Source: Paralithodes platypus (Eukaryota; Arthropoda; Malacostraca; Decapoda; Lithodidae). From it: a DNA stretch of 64,000 nt. The stretch is from contig CM064480.1 of assembly GCA_032716605.1 (NCBI GenBank), forward strand, positions 20,733,651-20,797,650, read 5' to 3'. Under the pieces are notes generated by a model that worked only from the letters and a program-made list of their open reading frames with translations, ran no database searches and was not told where the DNA came from. The position numbers and the translations under genes are program-made. Below are positions 20,225 through 28,780 of this stretch, in pieces; positions within the stretch are counted from its first letter, which is position 1; each line of letters opens with the position of its first letter.

Positions 20225-22129
20225 GTGCCTATCTTAGAGCCGGAGGAACCGAGGGAAGTACAGCCGGCGAACCCTTGTCTGCTAACTGGGTCGTTCCGAA
20301 CGTGTCACCAAGCATGGCCGTTAAAAACCTGGGCACGGATGGTGGCACGCAAAGGCATCACTTGGCAGTGGCTCCGGCGACCTCGCTTACGTCAGCCGAC
20401 AACGGCAAATTGTGTTTCATTAGAGGTGGAGTTGCTGGTCCAGGAGATGATTGCCAAGATTGTCATCATCCCGGTCCCTCCAGATTACCCTGTATTCACG
20501 TCAAAACTGTTTTTGGTTCCCAAACGGGACAGTGTTCAGATGAGGCCGGTCGTAGACCTGTCTTATCTGAATCTTCACATTTACAACGAGTCTTTCAGAA
20601 TGTTAACAGTTCATCAAATCAGGCTAACACTTCCGCCGGGAGGCTGGATGTGTTCCCTAGACCTGACAGACGCCTATTGGCACGTGTCGGTCAACAAAAG
20701 ATTTCAAAGGTTTCTGGCCTTGAGGATCAGGCACCAAAATTTTGTTTTTCAGAGGATGCCGTTCGGTTTGAACCTAGCACCTCGATTATTCACGAAACTA
20801 GTCCGGCAAGCCCTGATGCCGTTGTTAAAACAGGGAATCAGAGTGTTGTGGTATCTAGACGACTGGCTGGTGGTGGCAGAGACACAACAATTATGCATAA
20901 AACATGTCAATATCATTTTAAATCATGTCAAAACTCTAGGCTTCAAGGTAAATCTGGTAAAGTCAAACCTTGTTCCCTCAAGAGTAATTCAGTGGATAGG
21001 GCTGGTCTGGGACACCGCCGCTCTCACTCTGAGTCAGAGTGTGGACAATCGCAACAGGTTTCGCAGGAAACTGTTCAGGTTTCTTCACAGTCTGACTACG
21101 ACACGAAGAGTCTGGGAGTCTCTGGTCGGCTCTCTCAACTGGATTCAGCTAACTGTCAAGTTGGGCCGGTTGAAAGTAAAACGATTAATATTGGAAGGCA
21201 ACAAATATTTCCCACTCTTACCGGCGGGAAAATTATGGCCCATACCAAAATTAATCCACACCTTACTAGCGGTCTGGGCGAAGAGGGAAACATTGCACTC
21301 AATCATGTCATGGACCTCTCCTCCTCCAACGGTATGGGTAGACACGGATGCGTCAGGCACCATAGGGTGGGGATTTCAGTCAAATCAGGGGCACCAGGGT
21401 CAGGGACTTTGGTCCCACTTAGAAATCTCTCACATAAATGTCAAAGAGTTACTAGTCCCCTTGTATTTCCTTCAGGCTCACGGCCCGGCGTTACGGGGCA
21501 AGTCAGTGGCCTTCAGAATGGACAATCTGAATGCAGTTCACTGTATTCAGAAACAAGGGTCAACGAGGTCAAGGAAGTTGCTACTCGTGTCGGAAGAGAT
21601 TTTTGTTCTAGCCACCAGTCTAGATATTTATCTTCACGCATCTTATCTCCCAGGCGTAGCGAACGTCTGGGCAGACGCTCTGTCCCGGAGACAGAGCACG
21701 ACAGTAGAATGGGAGCTCAAGCAACCCATTTTCGACCTAATGATTGCGGAGCTCTCCCATCCACAAGTGGATCTTTTTGCGTCCGAGGAGACTCACAAGC
21801 TCCCTCTATACCTCACCCGCCGGGCGATAACGCCGGCAGGGGGGCCAGACGCCCTAGTGACAGACTGGAACAGATGGAGCTCCATCTATCTGTTTCCGCC
21901 GCCAGATGCGTCACTAATGTGCCACGTAGTGAACAAACTACGAGTTTATCGAGGCTTAGTCTCGCTAATCGCGCCCCTGTGGCCGGCGCAGGTGTGGTAC
22001 CAGCAATTAATAATGTGGTGCCCGGACCCGGTATCGCTCCCGGTCGGGTACTTCCACTTAGACACGATTGGCAACCTAGAGACCTCGCTGACTTTTGCAT
22101 TATGGACATTCAGGAGGCCAAGTGGCTAG
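20225..22129 (+). CDS. ORF2, reverse transcriptase / RNase H / Dam-like methyltransferase (copy A)
   Basis: 634 aa. The RT occupies residues about 60-240, with SLDLTDAYWHV, RMPFGLNLAPRLF and the catalytic YLDDWLVV box at about 209. RNase H starts near residue 368 (VWVDTDASGTIGWGF), with NVKELLVPL, FRMDNLNAVH and WADALSR as further active-site segments. The methyltransferase-like domain typical of DIRS elements covers about 510-625 (VDLFASEETH, GGPDA, YLFPPPDASLM, LIAPLWPAQ). The frame is uninterrupted. It lies almost entirely inside ORF3, which is read in another frame. Known DIRS elements have the same domain set and overlapping arrangement. Confidence 0.93.
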   Translation: MPILEPEEPREVQPANPCLLTGSFRTCHQAWPLKTWARMVARKGITWQWLRRPRLRQPTTANCVSLEVELLVQEMIAKIVIIPVPPDYPVFTSKLFLVPKRDSVQMRPVVDLSYLNLHIYNESFRMLTVHQIRLTLPPGGWMCSLDLTDAYWHVSVNKRFQRFLALRIRHQNFVFQRMPFGLNLAPRLFTKLVRQALMPLLKQGIRVLWYLDDWLVVAETQQLCIKHVNIILNHVKTLGFKVNLVKSNLVPSRVIQWIGLVWDTAALTLSQSVDNRNRFRRKLFRFLHSLTTTRRVWESLVGSLNWIQLTVKLGRLKVKRLILEGNKYFPLLPAGKLWPIPKLIHTLLAVWAKRETLHSIMSWTSPPPTVWVDTDASGTIGWGFQSNQGHQGQGLWSHLEISHINVKELLVPLYFLQAHGPALRGKSVAFRMDNLNAVHCIQKQGSTRSRKLLLVSEEIFVLATSLDIYLHASYLPGVANVWADALSRRQSTTVEWELKQPIFDLMIAELSHPQVDLFASEETHKLPLYLTRRAITPAGGPDALVTDWNRWSSIYLFPPPDASLMCHVVNKLRVYRGLVSLIAPLWPAQVWYQQLIMWCPDPVSLPVGYFHLDTIGNLETSLTFALWTFRRPSG

Positions 22130-23082
22130 CACCATACGGTAGGGATGTGACCAATAAATTGCTCAATCAATATACTCAGTCTACTAAGCGACAATATCAA
22201 TCTCATTGGAAAGCTTTTACTTCTTGGATTGTTAGAACGGAACAAACTGTACCCTCAGTGGCATTGGTTTTTAATTACTTGAACTATCTGTTTGAGCAGA
22301 AACGTTTATCTGTGGTTACTTTGAAGAATCACTTAACTGCGATTAGAGTGCCCTTTTTCGACCTTACAGGTCTATCCATACCGGTGGCGGAGGAAACAGG
22401 ATTTATGAGAGCGTGTTTTAAACTCCGCCCACCTCCCCGTCAGCTCATGCCTACTTGGTCTCTGGACAAAGCTTTGTCTTTACTTCATTCTCGCCTGTAT
22501 CAAAATACTGCAGACTTTGCTTTAATCTTAAAGAAGGCAGTTTTCCTTTTGGCTTTGGCCACCGGAAACAGAGTGTCTGAGCTGGCGGCGATGAGCAACA
22601 CACCTAATTGTCTTAGGTTTGGTAGACTTAATGATTCAATTTCCATTGCACCCTCCCCGGCGTTTGTAGCCAAGAATGAGCATAGTGCACACGTGTTTTC
22701 TGAGTTCACGGTGCCGGCGTTAAAAAGGGGAAAGGTGCATCATAATTTATGTCCAGTGCAAGCTCTAACCAAATATTTGAGAATAGCTCCTCATAACCCC
22801 CAAGGTGCTTTATGGGTAGCGAGTACGGGTAAACGCTTACTTAAACGGCGATTAGCCTCTCTTCTGGTAGAAGTCATTAAAGAGAGTAATCCCGGCGTTG
22901 TGGGTAGGGCCCACGATTTACGCAAGTGGGCGGCCTCTTTACGTTTCCTGAAAAACTTTTCAGTTGAAGATATTGCGTCCACACAGTTGTGGGCGTCTAA
23001 TCATACGTTTCTCTCTAGATACTTGTCAGTTGCTCTAGACAAACCTTCCTTACCATGTATAGCTTTAAGGCAGAGGGTCTAG
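20275..23082 (+). CDS. ORF3, tyrosine recombinase with long overlapping N-terminal part (copy A)
   Basis: 935 aa. The last 300 residues are the recombinase that would integrate the circular DNA intermediate. Visible catalytic residues are Arg766 (GNRVSELAAM), His880 and Arg883 (GRAHDLRKW) and the Tyr916 nucleophile (FLSRYLSV). The first 620 residues are read in a different frame through the whole of ORF2. They are Ser, Gly and Arg rich, resemble no domain I know, and may be open because of overlap constraint, or translated as part of the protein. The start at 20275 is the first ATG in this frame after ORF1; internal starts closer to the recombinase are possible. Confidence 0.88.
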   Translation: MSANWVVPNVSPSMAVKNLGTDGGTQRHHLAVAPATSLTSADNGKLCFIRGGVAGPGDDCQDCHHPGPSRLPCIHVKTVFGSQTGQCSDEAGRRPVLSESSHLQRVFQNVNSSSNQANTSAGRLDVFPRPDRRLLARVGQQKISKVSGLEDQAPKFCFSEDAVRFEPSTSIIHETSPASPDAVVKTGNQSVVVSRRLAGGGRDTTIMHKTCQYHFKSCQNSRLQGKSGKVKPCSLKSNSVDRAGLGHRRSHSESECGQSQQVSQETVQVSSQSDYDTKSLGVSGRLSQLDSANCQVGPVESKTINIGRQQIFPTLTGGKIMAHTKINPHLTSGLGEEGNIALNHVMDLSSSNGMGRHGCVRHHRVGISVKSGAPGSGTLVPLRNLSHKCQRVTSPLVFPSGSRPGVTGQVSGLQNGQSECSSLYSETRVNEVKEVATRVGRDFCSSHQSRYLSSRILSPRRSERLGRRSVPETEHDSRMGAQATHFRPNDCGALPSTSGSFCVRGDSQAPSIPHPPGDNAGRGARRPSDRLEQMELHLSVSAARCVTNVPRSEQTTSLSRLSLANRAPVAGAGVVPAINNVVPGPGIAPGRVLPLRHDWQPRDLADFCIMDIQEAKWLAPYGRDVTNKLLNQYTQSTKRQYQSHWKAFTSWIVRTEQTVPSVALVFNYLNYLFEQKRLSVVTLKNHLTAIRVPFFDLTGLSIPVAEETGFMRACFKLRPPPRQLMPTWSLDKALSLLHSRLYQNTADFALILKKAVFLLALATGNRVSELAAMSNTPNCLRFGRLNDSISIAPSPAFVAKNEHSAHVFSEFTVPALKRGKVHHNLCPVQALTKYLRIAPHNPQGALWVASTGKRLLKRRLASLLVEVIKESNPGVVGRAHDLRKWAASLRFLKNFSVEDIASTQLWASNHTFLSRYLSVALDKPSLPCIALRQRV

Positions 23083-24172
23083 GTGGCCCTGCAGTCACTT
23101 ATGTTTATTTTCACGGAAGGGGGGGGGTGCAGTCAATTGACATAGGACACCCTAGACCCCGCCGGAGTATGAGAGCTGTGATACAATTTAAGGTTAAAAT
23201 GTGATATGAAAATTTCTCTGCGAGAATTTGTGCTAGTACAAAGTTTAGTACAAAACAACGGTGTTGTTATAGTAGTTTTAGCTGCGAAAGCAATGTAACA
23301 TTAGTTCAATGGAGTTCATTAGCAATTGATCTCCACATGTATTTTGGGGTTTATGATGTGCACATATAAACTTATAACTTATTATTTTTGTCACCACTCA
23401 TTGAGTGGGGTGCCTTTTGTAACTACAGATCTGTGTTCAGAATCTTCAGGGTTACCTATTTTTGTCGGGCAGGCTTCTTTGAAGCACGCACCTGCCTGAA
23501 CCCCTTTTTCTTGTATATTTCCGGCCTACGCCGTATTAAATACATTTTTCAAAAGTAAGAATACTATGTGGTTGTTTTTATTATCTGCTTTTCTAGAGTT
23601 ATGATATGATTACGAATGTCCCCCTCCAGTCTTAGATATCAGGCATGTTCGTCAATGATGGAGGGGCCACTAATAAATTATAGGTTTGACTCCTGTAAGG
23701 AGATAAAGAAAACCTAATATTTAGTAGTGGCCCCGTAATCATTGACGACTGGGGCCCTCCCGACCGTCCCCTTCCCATTCGTTGATGTATTAAGGATTTT
23801 GGTTTACTTGATATGTCAGTGAAGGAGGAATGACGCCTGATTCAGCGTCTGGTCAGAAATCCACACAAGTACATCCACGATATGATGGAAAGCTTATTGG
23901 ATAGTTATTCTTATTTTCTTTTTGTTTTTATTTTTTACAAAGTTTTTTCGTAGTGAGAACCCAATTCATAATGACTGAAGCCATGAGTGAGGTCGCGTGC
24001 GCTCATGATGAAGGCTCCTCAGTTTTTAAATGCTCTGCGCGGTAGATTCAAACTACGGCGGATTAGTGTTTGAAGAGGATGCCTTATGTAATAGGCATGT
24101 TCGTCAATGATTACGGGGCCACTACTAAATATTAGGTTTTCTTTATCTCCTTACAGGAGTCAAACCTATAAT
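23083..24172 (+). other. 3' region of copy A: poly-G, internal complementary region, 3' inverted repeat
   Basis: After the ORF3 stop come a G run (23118-23127), a CCTAGACCCCGCCGG box, and AT-rich sequence. The internal complementary region (23642-23748) reads complement-of-5'-end (CATGTTCGTCAATGATGG...CTAATAA) joined at AT to complement-of-3'-end (ATAGGTTTGACTCC...). The 3' inverted repeat occupies 23821-24125, and a 3' extension (24126-24172) contains a stem CTCC-TTACA-GGAG inside outer arms TAGGTTT/AAACCTA. Confidence 0.9.
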
Positions 24173-24187
24173 TTACCGCGTATTTAA

Positions 24188-24667
24188 CACCTTACGAGCG
24201 GCCTATGCGGTTTATTTATGTGTACCGCACAGCGGGGTGTTTTTAGCCAAAATAGGGCTGTTTACGTGATCATTTTCATGCCTAAATAAGACCCAGAACG
24301 TAAAACAAGTACCTATCCCTGAAAGGGCATAAACAGAGCTTTCGAATGACACCATAACGATCCTTGTATGATGGATAGTTTTCTTGCAATAACCGTGCAA
24401 CGCGAGTGCAAAAAGCAGGTAATTCGGTACTTTCAGTACATAATTGAGTATGTAGCGAGTGAGAGAGGGAGGAGGGAGCTGAGATTTGTGTCAGTAGGTT
24501 CGCCGCGGTGGTCTGGAGCAGTCATACGCTCGCTAGTCTCCTGCCACCACTTGTCTCTCTCTCTCAGCCACATTACGTGCTGAAATTGCCACTCGAGTTA
24601 TGTCGAGCGCCGCCACATAGTCCAGCTTTATTTAACTCGACTTATGTTGCTCGCCGCTAATTAAGGG
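24188..24667. mobile_element. 480-bp piggyBac-like MITE, copy 2
   Basis: TTAA flanks at 24184-24187 and 24668-24671. Near-identical to 3666-4145 (one visible difference near the right end, AATTAAGG against AAATAAGG). Flanking sequences differ on both sides, so the two copies inserted independently. Confidence 0.82.
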
Positions 24668-24671
24668 TTAA

Positions 24672-25889
24672 GGTAATATACACAACATGGCACCATTAAC
24701 ACTTGACATAGTTACGATCCGGGCTAAACTAGGTTGAGAGACTTACGTTTCCCGAGTAGGCTAGGCTTATATTTCCATATTATTGAGTATAGGCCTACTT
24801 TGCCCGATATTATCGGTCTTGATACAGTAGGTTAAGGTTACCGGGTATACTTATATGTTACCAAGTATACAAGTACATTTGGATATCAGTCTTAGTGCGT
24901 AATTAAGACTAGGCTATACCCGGCTAAGAGGAATCCTGGGGTAAATAGTATACTTTCATATGATCTATAGGGTTGCCGGGTATTAGGTTGTAAGATACCA
25001 ATTTATGATAAAAATTTGGGGTTACTCTACTTATAAATTACCGAGTAATTCTATCTAGTGATACCGGGTAATAATTTACTGGGCTATTTCTTACATAAGT
25101 GGCAACTTTAGTTTATTTAAATTAAATGGTACAAGGCTAGATCCTATTTTGCCCAATTATAAGTAGGCCTAATATTTCCAGTATTATTCCCATCTCACTA
25201 TACAACATACTACTTATTTTTGCACTTGTGTTTTAATTATTTTCATTGGTACCAAGTAGGCCTATGGCCAGTGGGGTACTGGAAATAATATTTTGATTGA
25301 ATATATTTCAATGACTTACAGTCCCGGAAATATATAAGAATTTAAACCTGTACAAAAATACAGAAAGGCTCGCCGTATAACACTCGGGCATTTCCGATAA
25401 ATTTTGAGCAATTTTCCTTCATTTTCGATCAGTGTTAACTTGTTCATTAATTTATCACAAATACACATGGTAGGGAATAAATGGTTCATACCATATCGAC
25501 TACAATATCTTCAGTGTTTACCATCAAAGTGTTCTATGTGATGGTGGAATTCGTAATGTTTTTACGTCAACAATCAAGAGTTCTTTGTCAATATATTCGC
25601 CTTCAAGGCGTTTTTATATTGCATTATTTTCAGTGATAGCCATCAAAGTACGTGTAGTTGATGGCATTATAATTTGATGTTAAATTCAATAACAACATTT
25701 TAATAGTAGCCTATTTTACTACTTATTTTTGCACTCATGTTTAATTATTTTCATTGGTACCAAGTAGGCCTATGGGGTACTCGAAATAATATCGTGATTG
25801 AATATATCTCACTGACTTACAGTCCCGGAAAGATATAAGAATTTAAACCTGTACAAAGATACAGACAGGGACGCCGAATAACACTCTTG
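24672..25889. repeat. AT-rich spacer and shared repeat block, copy 2
   Basis: 24672-25200 shows scattered CCGGGTA-like boxes but no gene. From 25205 a segment (TACTACTTATTTTTGCAC...AATTTAAACCTGTACAAA) recurs at about 25718-25860, a tandem duplication with period near 515 bp. The intervening part matches 4563-4703 and 5170-5340. No coding potential. Confidence 0.65.
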
Positions 25890-26235
25890 GCCGGGTACCC
25901 TTACAAGTGTTAAGACTATGGCGGGTTGAGATTTTCTCAAGTCCCCGGGTACTCTAAGCCTTGTCTTAACAAGTATAAAGACAGGCCGGCATTATAATAT
26001 CACCCGCCAATGCTGGTACCCGGGCCTGTCTTTATACTGTTAAGACAAGGCCTAGAGTACCCGGGGACTTTAAAAATTTTAACACCCCATAGTCTTAACA
26101 ACCGCAAGAGTACCCGGCAATACTGGTACTCAGGCCTGAGAGTACCCGGCAATACTGGTACCCGGGGTACTCATGGCTTGGTTCATAGTATCATAATGAC
26201 AGGCCCGGGTACCAGTAATTGAGACGGCTATTTAT
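25890..26235. repeat. Minisatellite array, partly inverted
   Basis: Same family as 5470-6107. Units around 25925-25985 and 26165-26235 run in the forward direction, while 25990-26090 is inverted (CTGGTACCCGGGCCTGTC, CCTAGAGTACCCGGGG). Confidence 0.8.
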
Positions 26236-27685
26236 TTTTGCCGGCTCAATCTACTTCTTTGACTGATCCAAGTTCTGAGGATGTCAGTCCCCCTCCACTT
26301 TCCCTAGTACAGTTAGCTGATACTACTGAACAGAAATTTGAATCAACCCTGTTACTTGCTACACCTACATTAATTCACCCTCAACTGATTCAGGTGAAGA
26401 CTGAAGCTGAAGTGCATAAACCCATAGACTACTCACCTGTTCAGCCTTCTTCGGACTTACCTGTTCGTTTAGATCCTTCTCTGGCAACTCCAGAAATGTT
26501 TGGTTACAGTACAGTTGGGGCAAAGCTGGAAGAAGTACTTCTTAAAGATACTCCAGAACCTTTGGACATAAACGATTCTATTGTAGAATGTTATGGTTTG
26601 GAGACTGGTGACCATATTGAGGAGGGTTTGTGTGAAAATGAGTCCCATCTTGGTTCTTCATTAAAACTTGCTCCATCTATGTTACAGCCTGCCATACCAG
26701 ACGCAGTTCCACTGGCTCATGTACCTGTCCAGCCCAAACAACCTGCTCATGAAATAACAACCACTCCTTCATCCTCCACTTCAGGCTTCTGGTATTCCTA
26801 GTAACTTTTTTCTGTCACATATTCAACCCCCACCCATTGAGCAGGAACCTGAAATGAACAAGAAGCCTTTTCCTCTAATATTTGGTGAATCTCGATACTG
26901 GAAACAATTACCAGTGGTAACACCTGCTAAGCTGACACAGGTCATCCAGATTGGGTGCCAGTACCAAATGAGTGGATTGTTGAAATGGACGAGCTTAGGC
27001 ATCTACGTGCAAAAGATGCACAAGGCCGATTGCTGGATGTAATCATAAAACCTTAATTCCCATCTCTGTTGGAGGCTAAGTACTTTACTTACACACAGAC
27101 CCCTGCGGTGCCTTCGGGTAAGCGCTTTAAACCATGGTCTGATTTGAATAAAGCGGATGGACATAATGCCATTAAATCTCTCCCTAATCTCTCAAAATCC
27201 GTAGGTTGTACCACGAAAATGTTTGAGAATAAAATTCCTATGTTAGAGGTTTCTACTCTGGGTTATGGTCCATGGGCTGAATGGGTGACTAAGGCAGAGA
27301 AATTTGCTTTGTCTTGTGGGGATGCTGCCCCCCATAAACTTTCATTGGAGGATCACCAGTTGCTACTATATGTACTGTATGTATACAACTCCGACTCTAT
27401 ACCCCAGGAGTTCTGGGAATATCTCAGAGGTCCAAGAATAGTTTGAGAGTCGACAAATGACCCCCTGATTTGTACACTTACTTACACTTTAGACTGCCTC
27501 AAAGAAACCATAGGTCGCTGTCAAATTTTATTACACAGCGACAACTTGCACAAGCCATGCGGGAAGTAGCAGATTCTATCCCTGAACAAAATTCTAGGGC
27601 TGCACTTCATTTTATCAGAAGAGCTTCGCTTGGTAATTCTCTGATGACCACTGGGGATGTCAGGATTGCTATTTTTGAGGCAGCT
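26236..27685 (+). pseudogene. Old DIRS element, left half: ORF1 (Gag-like) remnant
   Basis: Broken frames at 26238-26801, 26854-27042, 27069-27446 and 27470-27685 match ORF1 of copy A in order. Examples are YFTYTQTPAVP...WSDLNKADGHNAIKSL against the YFVYASKPALP region, GYGPWAEWVTKAEKFA against GPGPWVDWEVEAQNFA, and GDVRIAIFEAA against GDIRTALLEAV. The N-terminal Cys/His and RS regions are absent; the left edge joins the minisatellite directly. The coding sequence stops at a retroposon insertion and resumes 29.8 kb away at 57532. Confidence 0.82.
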
Positions 27686-27905
27686 TGTTGTTGTTGTTGT
27701 TGTTCCCCAGACTGCCTGGCCGAACAGCCCCAAGGCCCCGAGCAAGGCCAAGGCCATAACCGAGCGGCCCCACAGAACCCTCCCTGCCTACCACAATAAA
27801 GCCTGGGTGACCGAAGCCACTCCATGGCGGGGAGCTGAGGAGGGTGCGGAAATGCCCGGGAAAACCAAAGCCCCACCCAGGGCCCTGTGCCCCTTAGCAA
27901 TTATG
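27686..27905 (-). mobile_element. (AAC)n-tailed retroposon, 3' part of a split copy
   Basis: Plus-strand TTG repeats followed by GCCTGGCCGAACAGCCCCAAGG, the 3' end of the retroposon on the minus strand. The other part is at 57198-57531. The host duplication TTTGAGGCAGCT is found at 27674-27685 and again at 57532-57543. The retroposon was later cut at its CAATTATG site by the TIR transposon. Confidence 0.85.
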
Positions 27906-27925
27906 GGTAAGTTCCTATGTAGCGG

Positions 27926-28471
27926 GAGGAACCGTATTATATATTCCCATTTACCTAAGAATCTTTATTTATATCCTCATATATCTTACTTATTTTCTTC
28001 ACTTACCTCAACAATACTAATCCTGATAGCTGGGGAGGGTATGAAATATATCAGGGAAAGAGATGGGTTGAAACACGGCGATTAGGCTAACTAGAATATA
28101 GCCATGTTGATTAACAAAGTCAAGACGTTGTGTATCCTTGCTTGTGATTGGTTGTTGACTATCGTGACGTCATCAGCCAAGGCAGGCCTCAGCGATGACG
28201 TCATTCCAGCCCTCGGCCAACATGGCGTCATTACACCCGCTTATTTTAAAGCCCGCTTAATCTTACACCCGCTTAATTTTACATCAGCGGTGTATATGTT
28301 TCACACAACGTGTATTATAATGTCATTAGTGCACTGTGTAATTTGCGTCTTGATATTCAAAGTGTTTCTATTTATCAATACTAAGTATTCAAGCCCCCTT
28401 CCCCCCGTATTTGGCTCGTGAACGGCAAGGTTAATCTGCGAGAGCGGTATCGTCCCAAGATGAACTGATAT
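27926..28471. other. Left interior of the TIR transposon
   Basis: No gene. It contains a subterminal cluster: GATTGGTTGTTGACTATCGTGACGTCA at about 28146-28172 (key elements ATTGG and TGACGTCA), a second TGACGTCA near 28196, and GGCGTCA near 28224. Matching ATTGG/TGACGTCA combinations occur in inverse orientation near the other end (48100-48285). Confidence 0.6.
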
Positions 28472-28780
28472 ATTTAGTAGTAGCCTCTACGTTCCAACGT
28501 AGAGCTTATACTATGACGATGTAATCTGCATCGCTCTAGAGCGGCAATTATCGTATACACATAGCGCGAATTAAATCGATAACATCTAGAGTAGCACCTT
28601 ACTCTCTCTACTAGGTACGTTGTACATACTTTTGAGGTCTTTTTCATAGAAAATTGAAAAGAGAAACGAGAAAGAAAAGAAAAAGTTGTCGACTAGGCCC
28701 TTCCATCTGGCTCTTCACGCCGCTGTCAGGGGCATACCTTCTAACCCGTTCCGGATTAAAGGGCATCTCTTTCGCGCTAC
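28472..28780 (+). repeat. 5' inverted terminal repeat of element G
   Basis: Reverse-complementary to about 45372-45655 (for example GTCGACTAGGCCCTTCCATC at 28688 against its complement near 45425). It contains a perfect hairpin CTCTACGTT-CC-AACGTAGAG at 28484-28503. Confidence 0.85.

Larger units (their letters stand above)
15485..24172 (+). mobile_element. Full-length DIRS-like retrotransposon, copy A
   Basis: 8.69 kb, bounded by ATTTATTAGTGGCCCC and CCTATAAT. It has inverted terminal repeats (15485-15794 and 23821-24125), a 3' extension (24126-24172) and an internal complementary region (23642-23748) that joins the complements of both termini. The latter is the hallmark of DIRS elements and of their proposed circular intermediate. 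All three long ORFs are open, so this is the best candidate for an intact copy here. It sits in the minisatellite on its left (15454-15484 resembles a unit start) and near a MITE on its right. There is no target duplication, as expected for tyrosine-recombinase elements. Confidence 0.93.
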
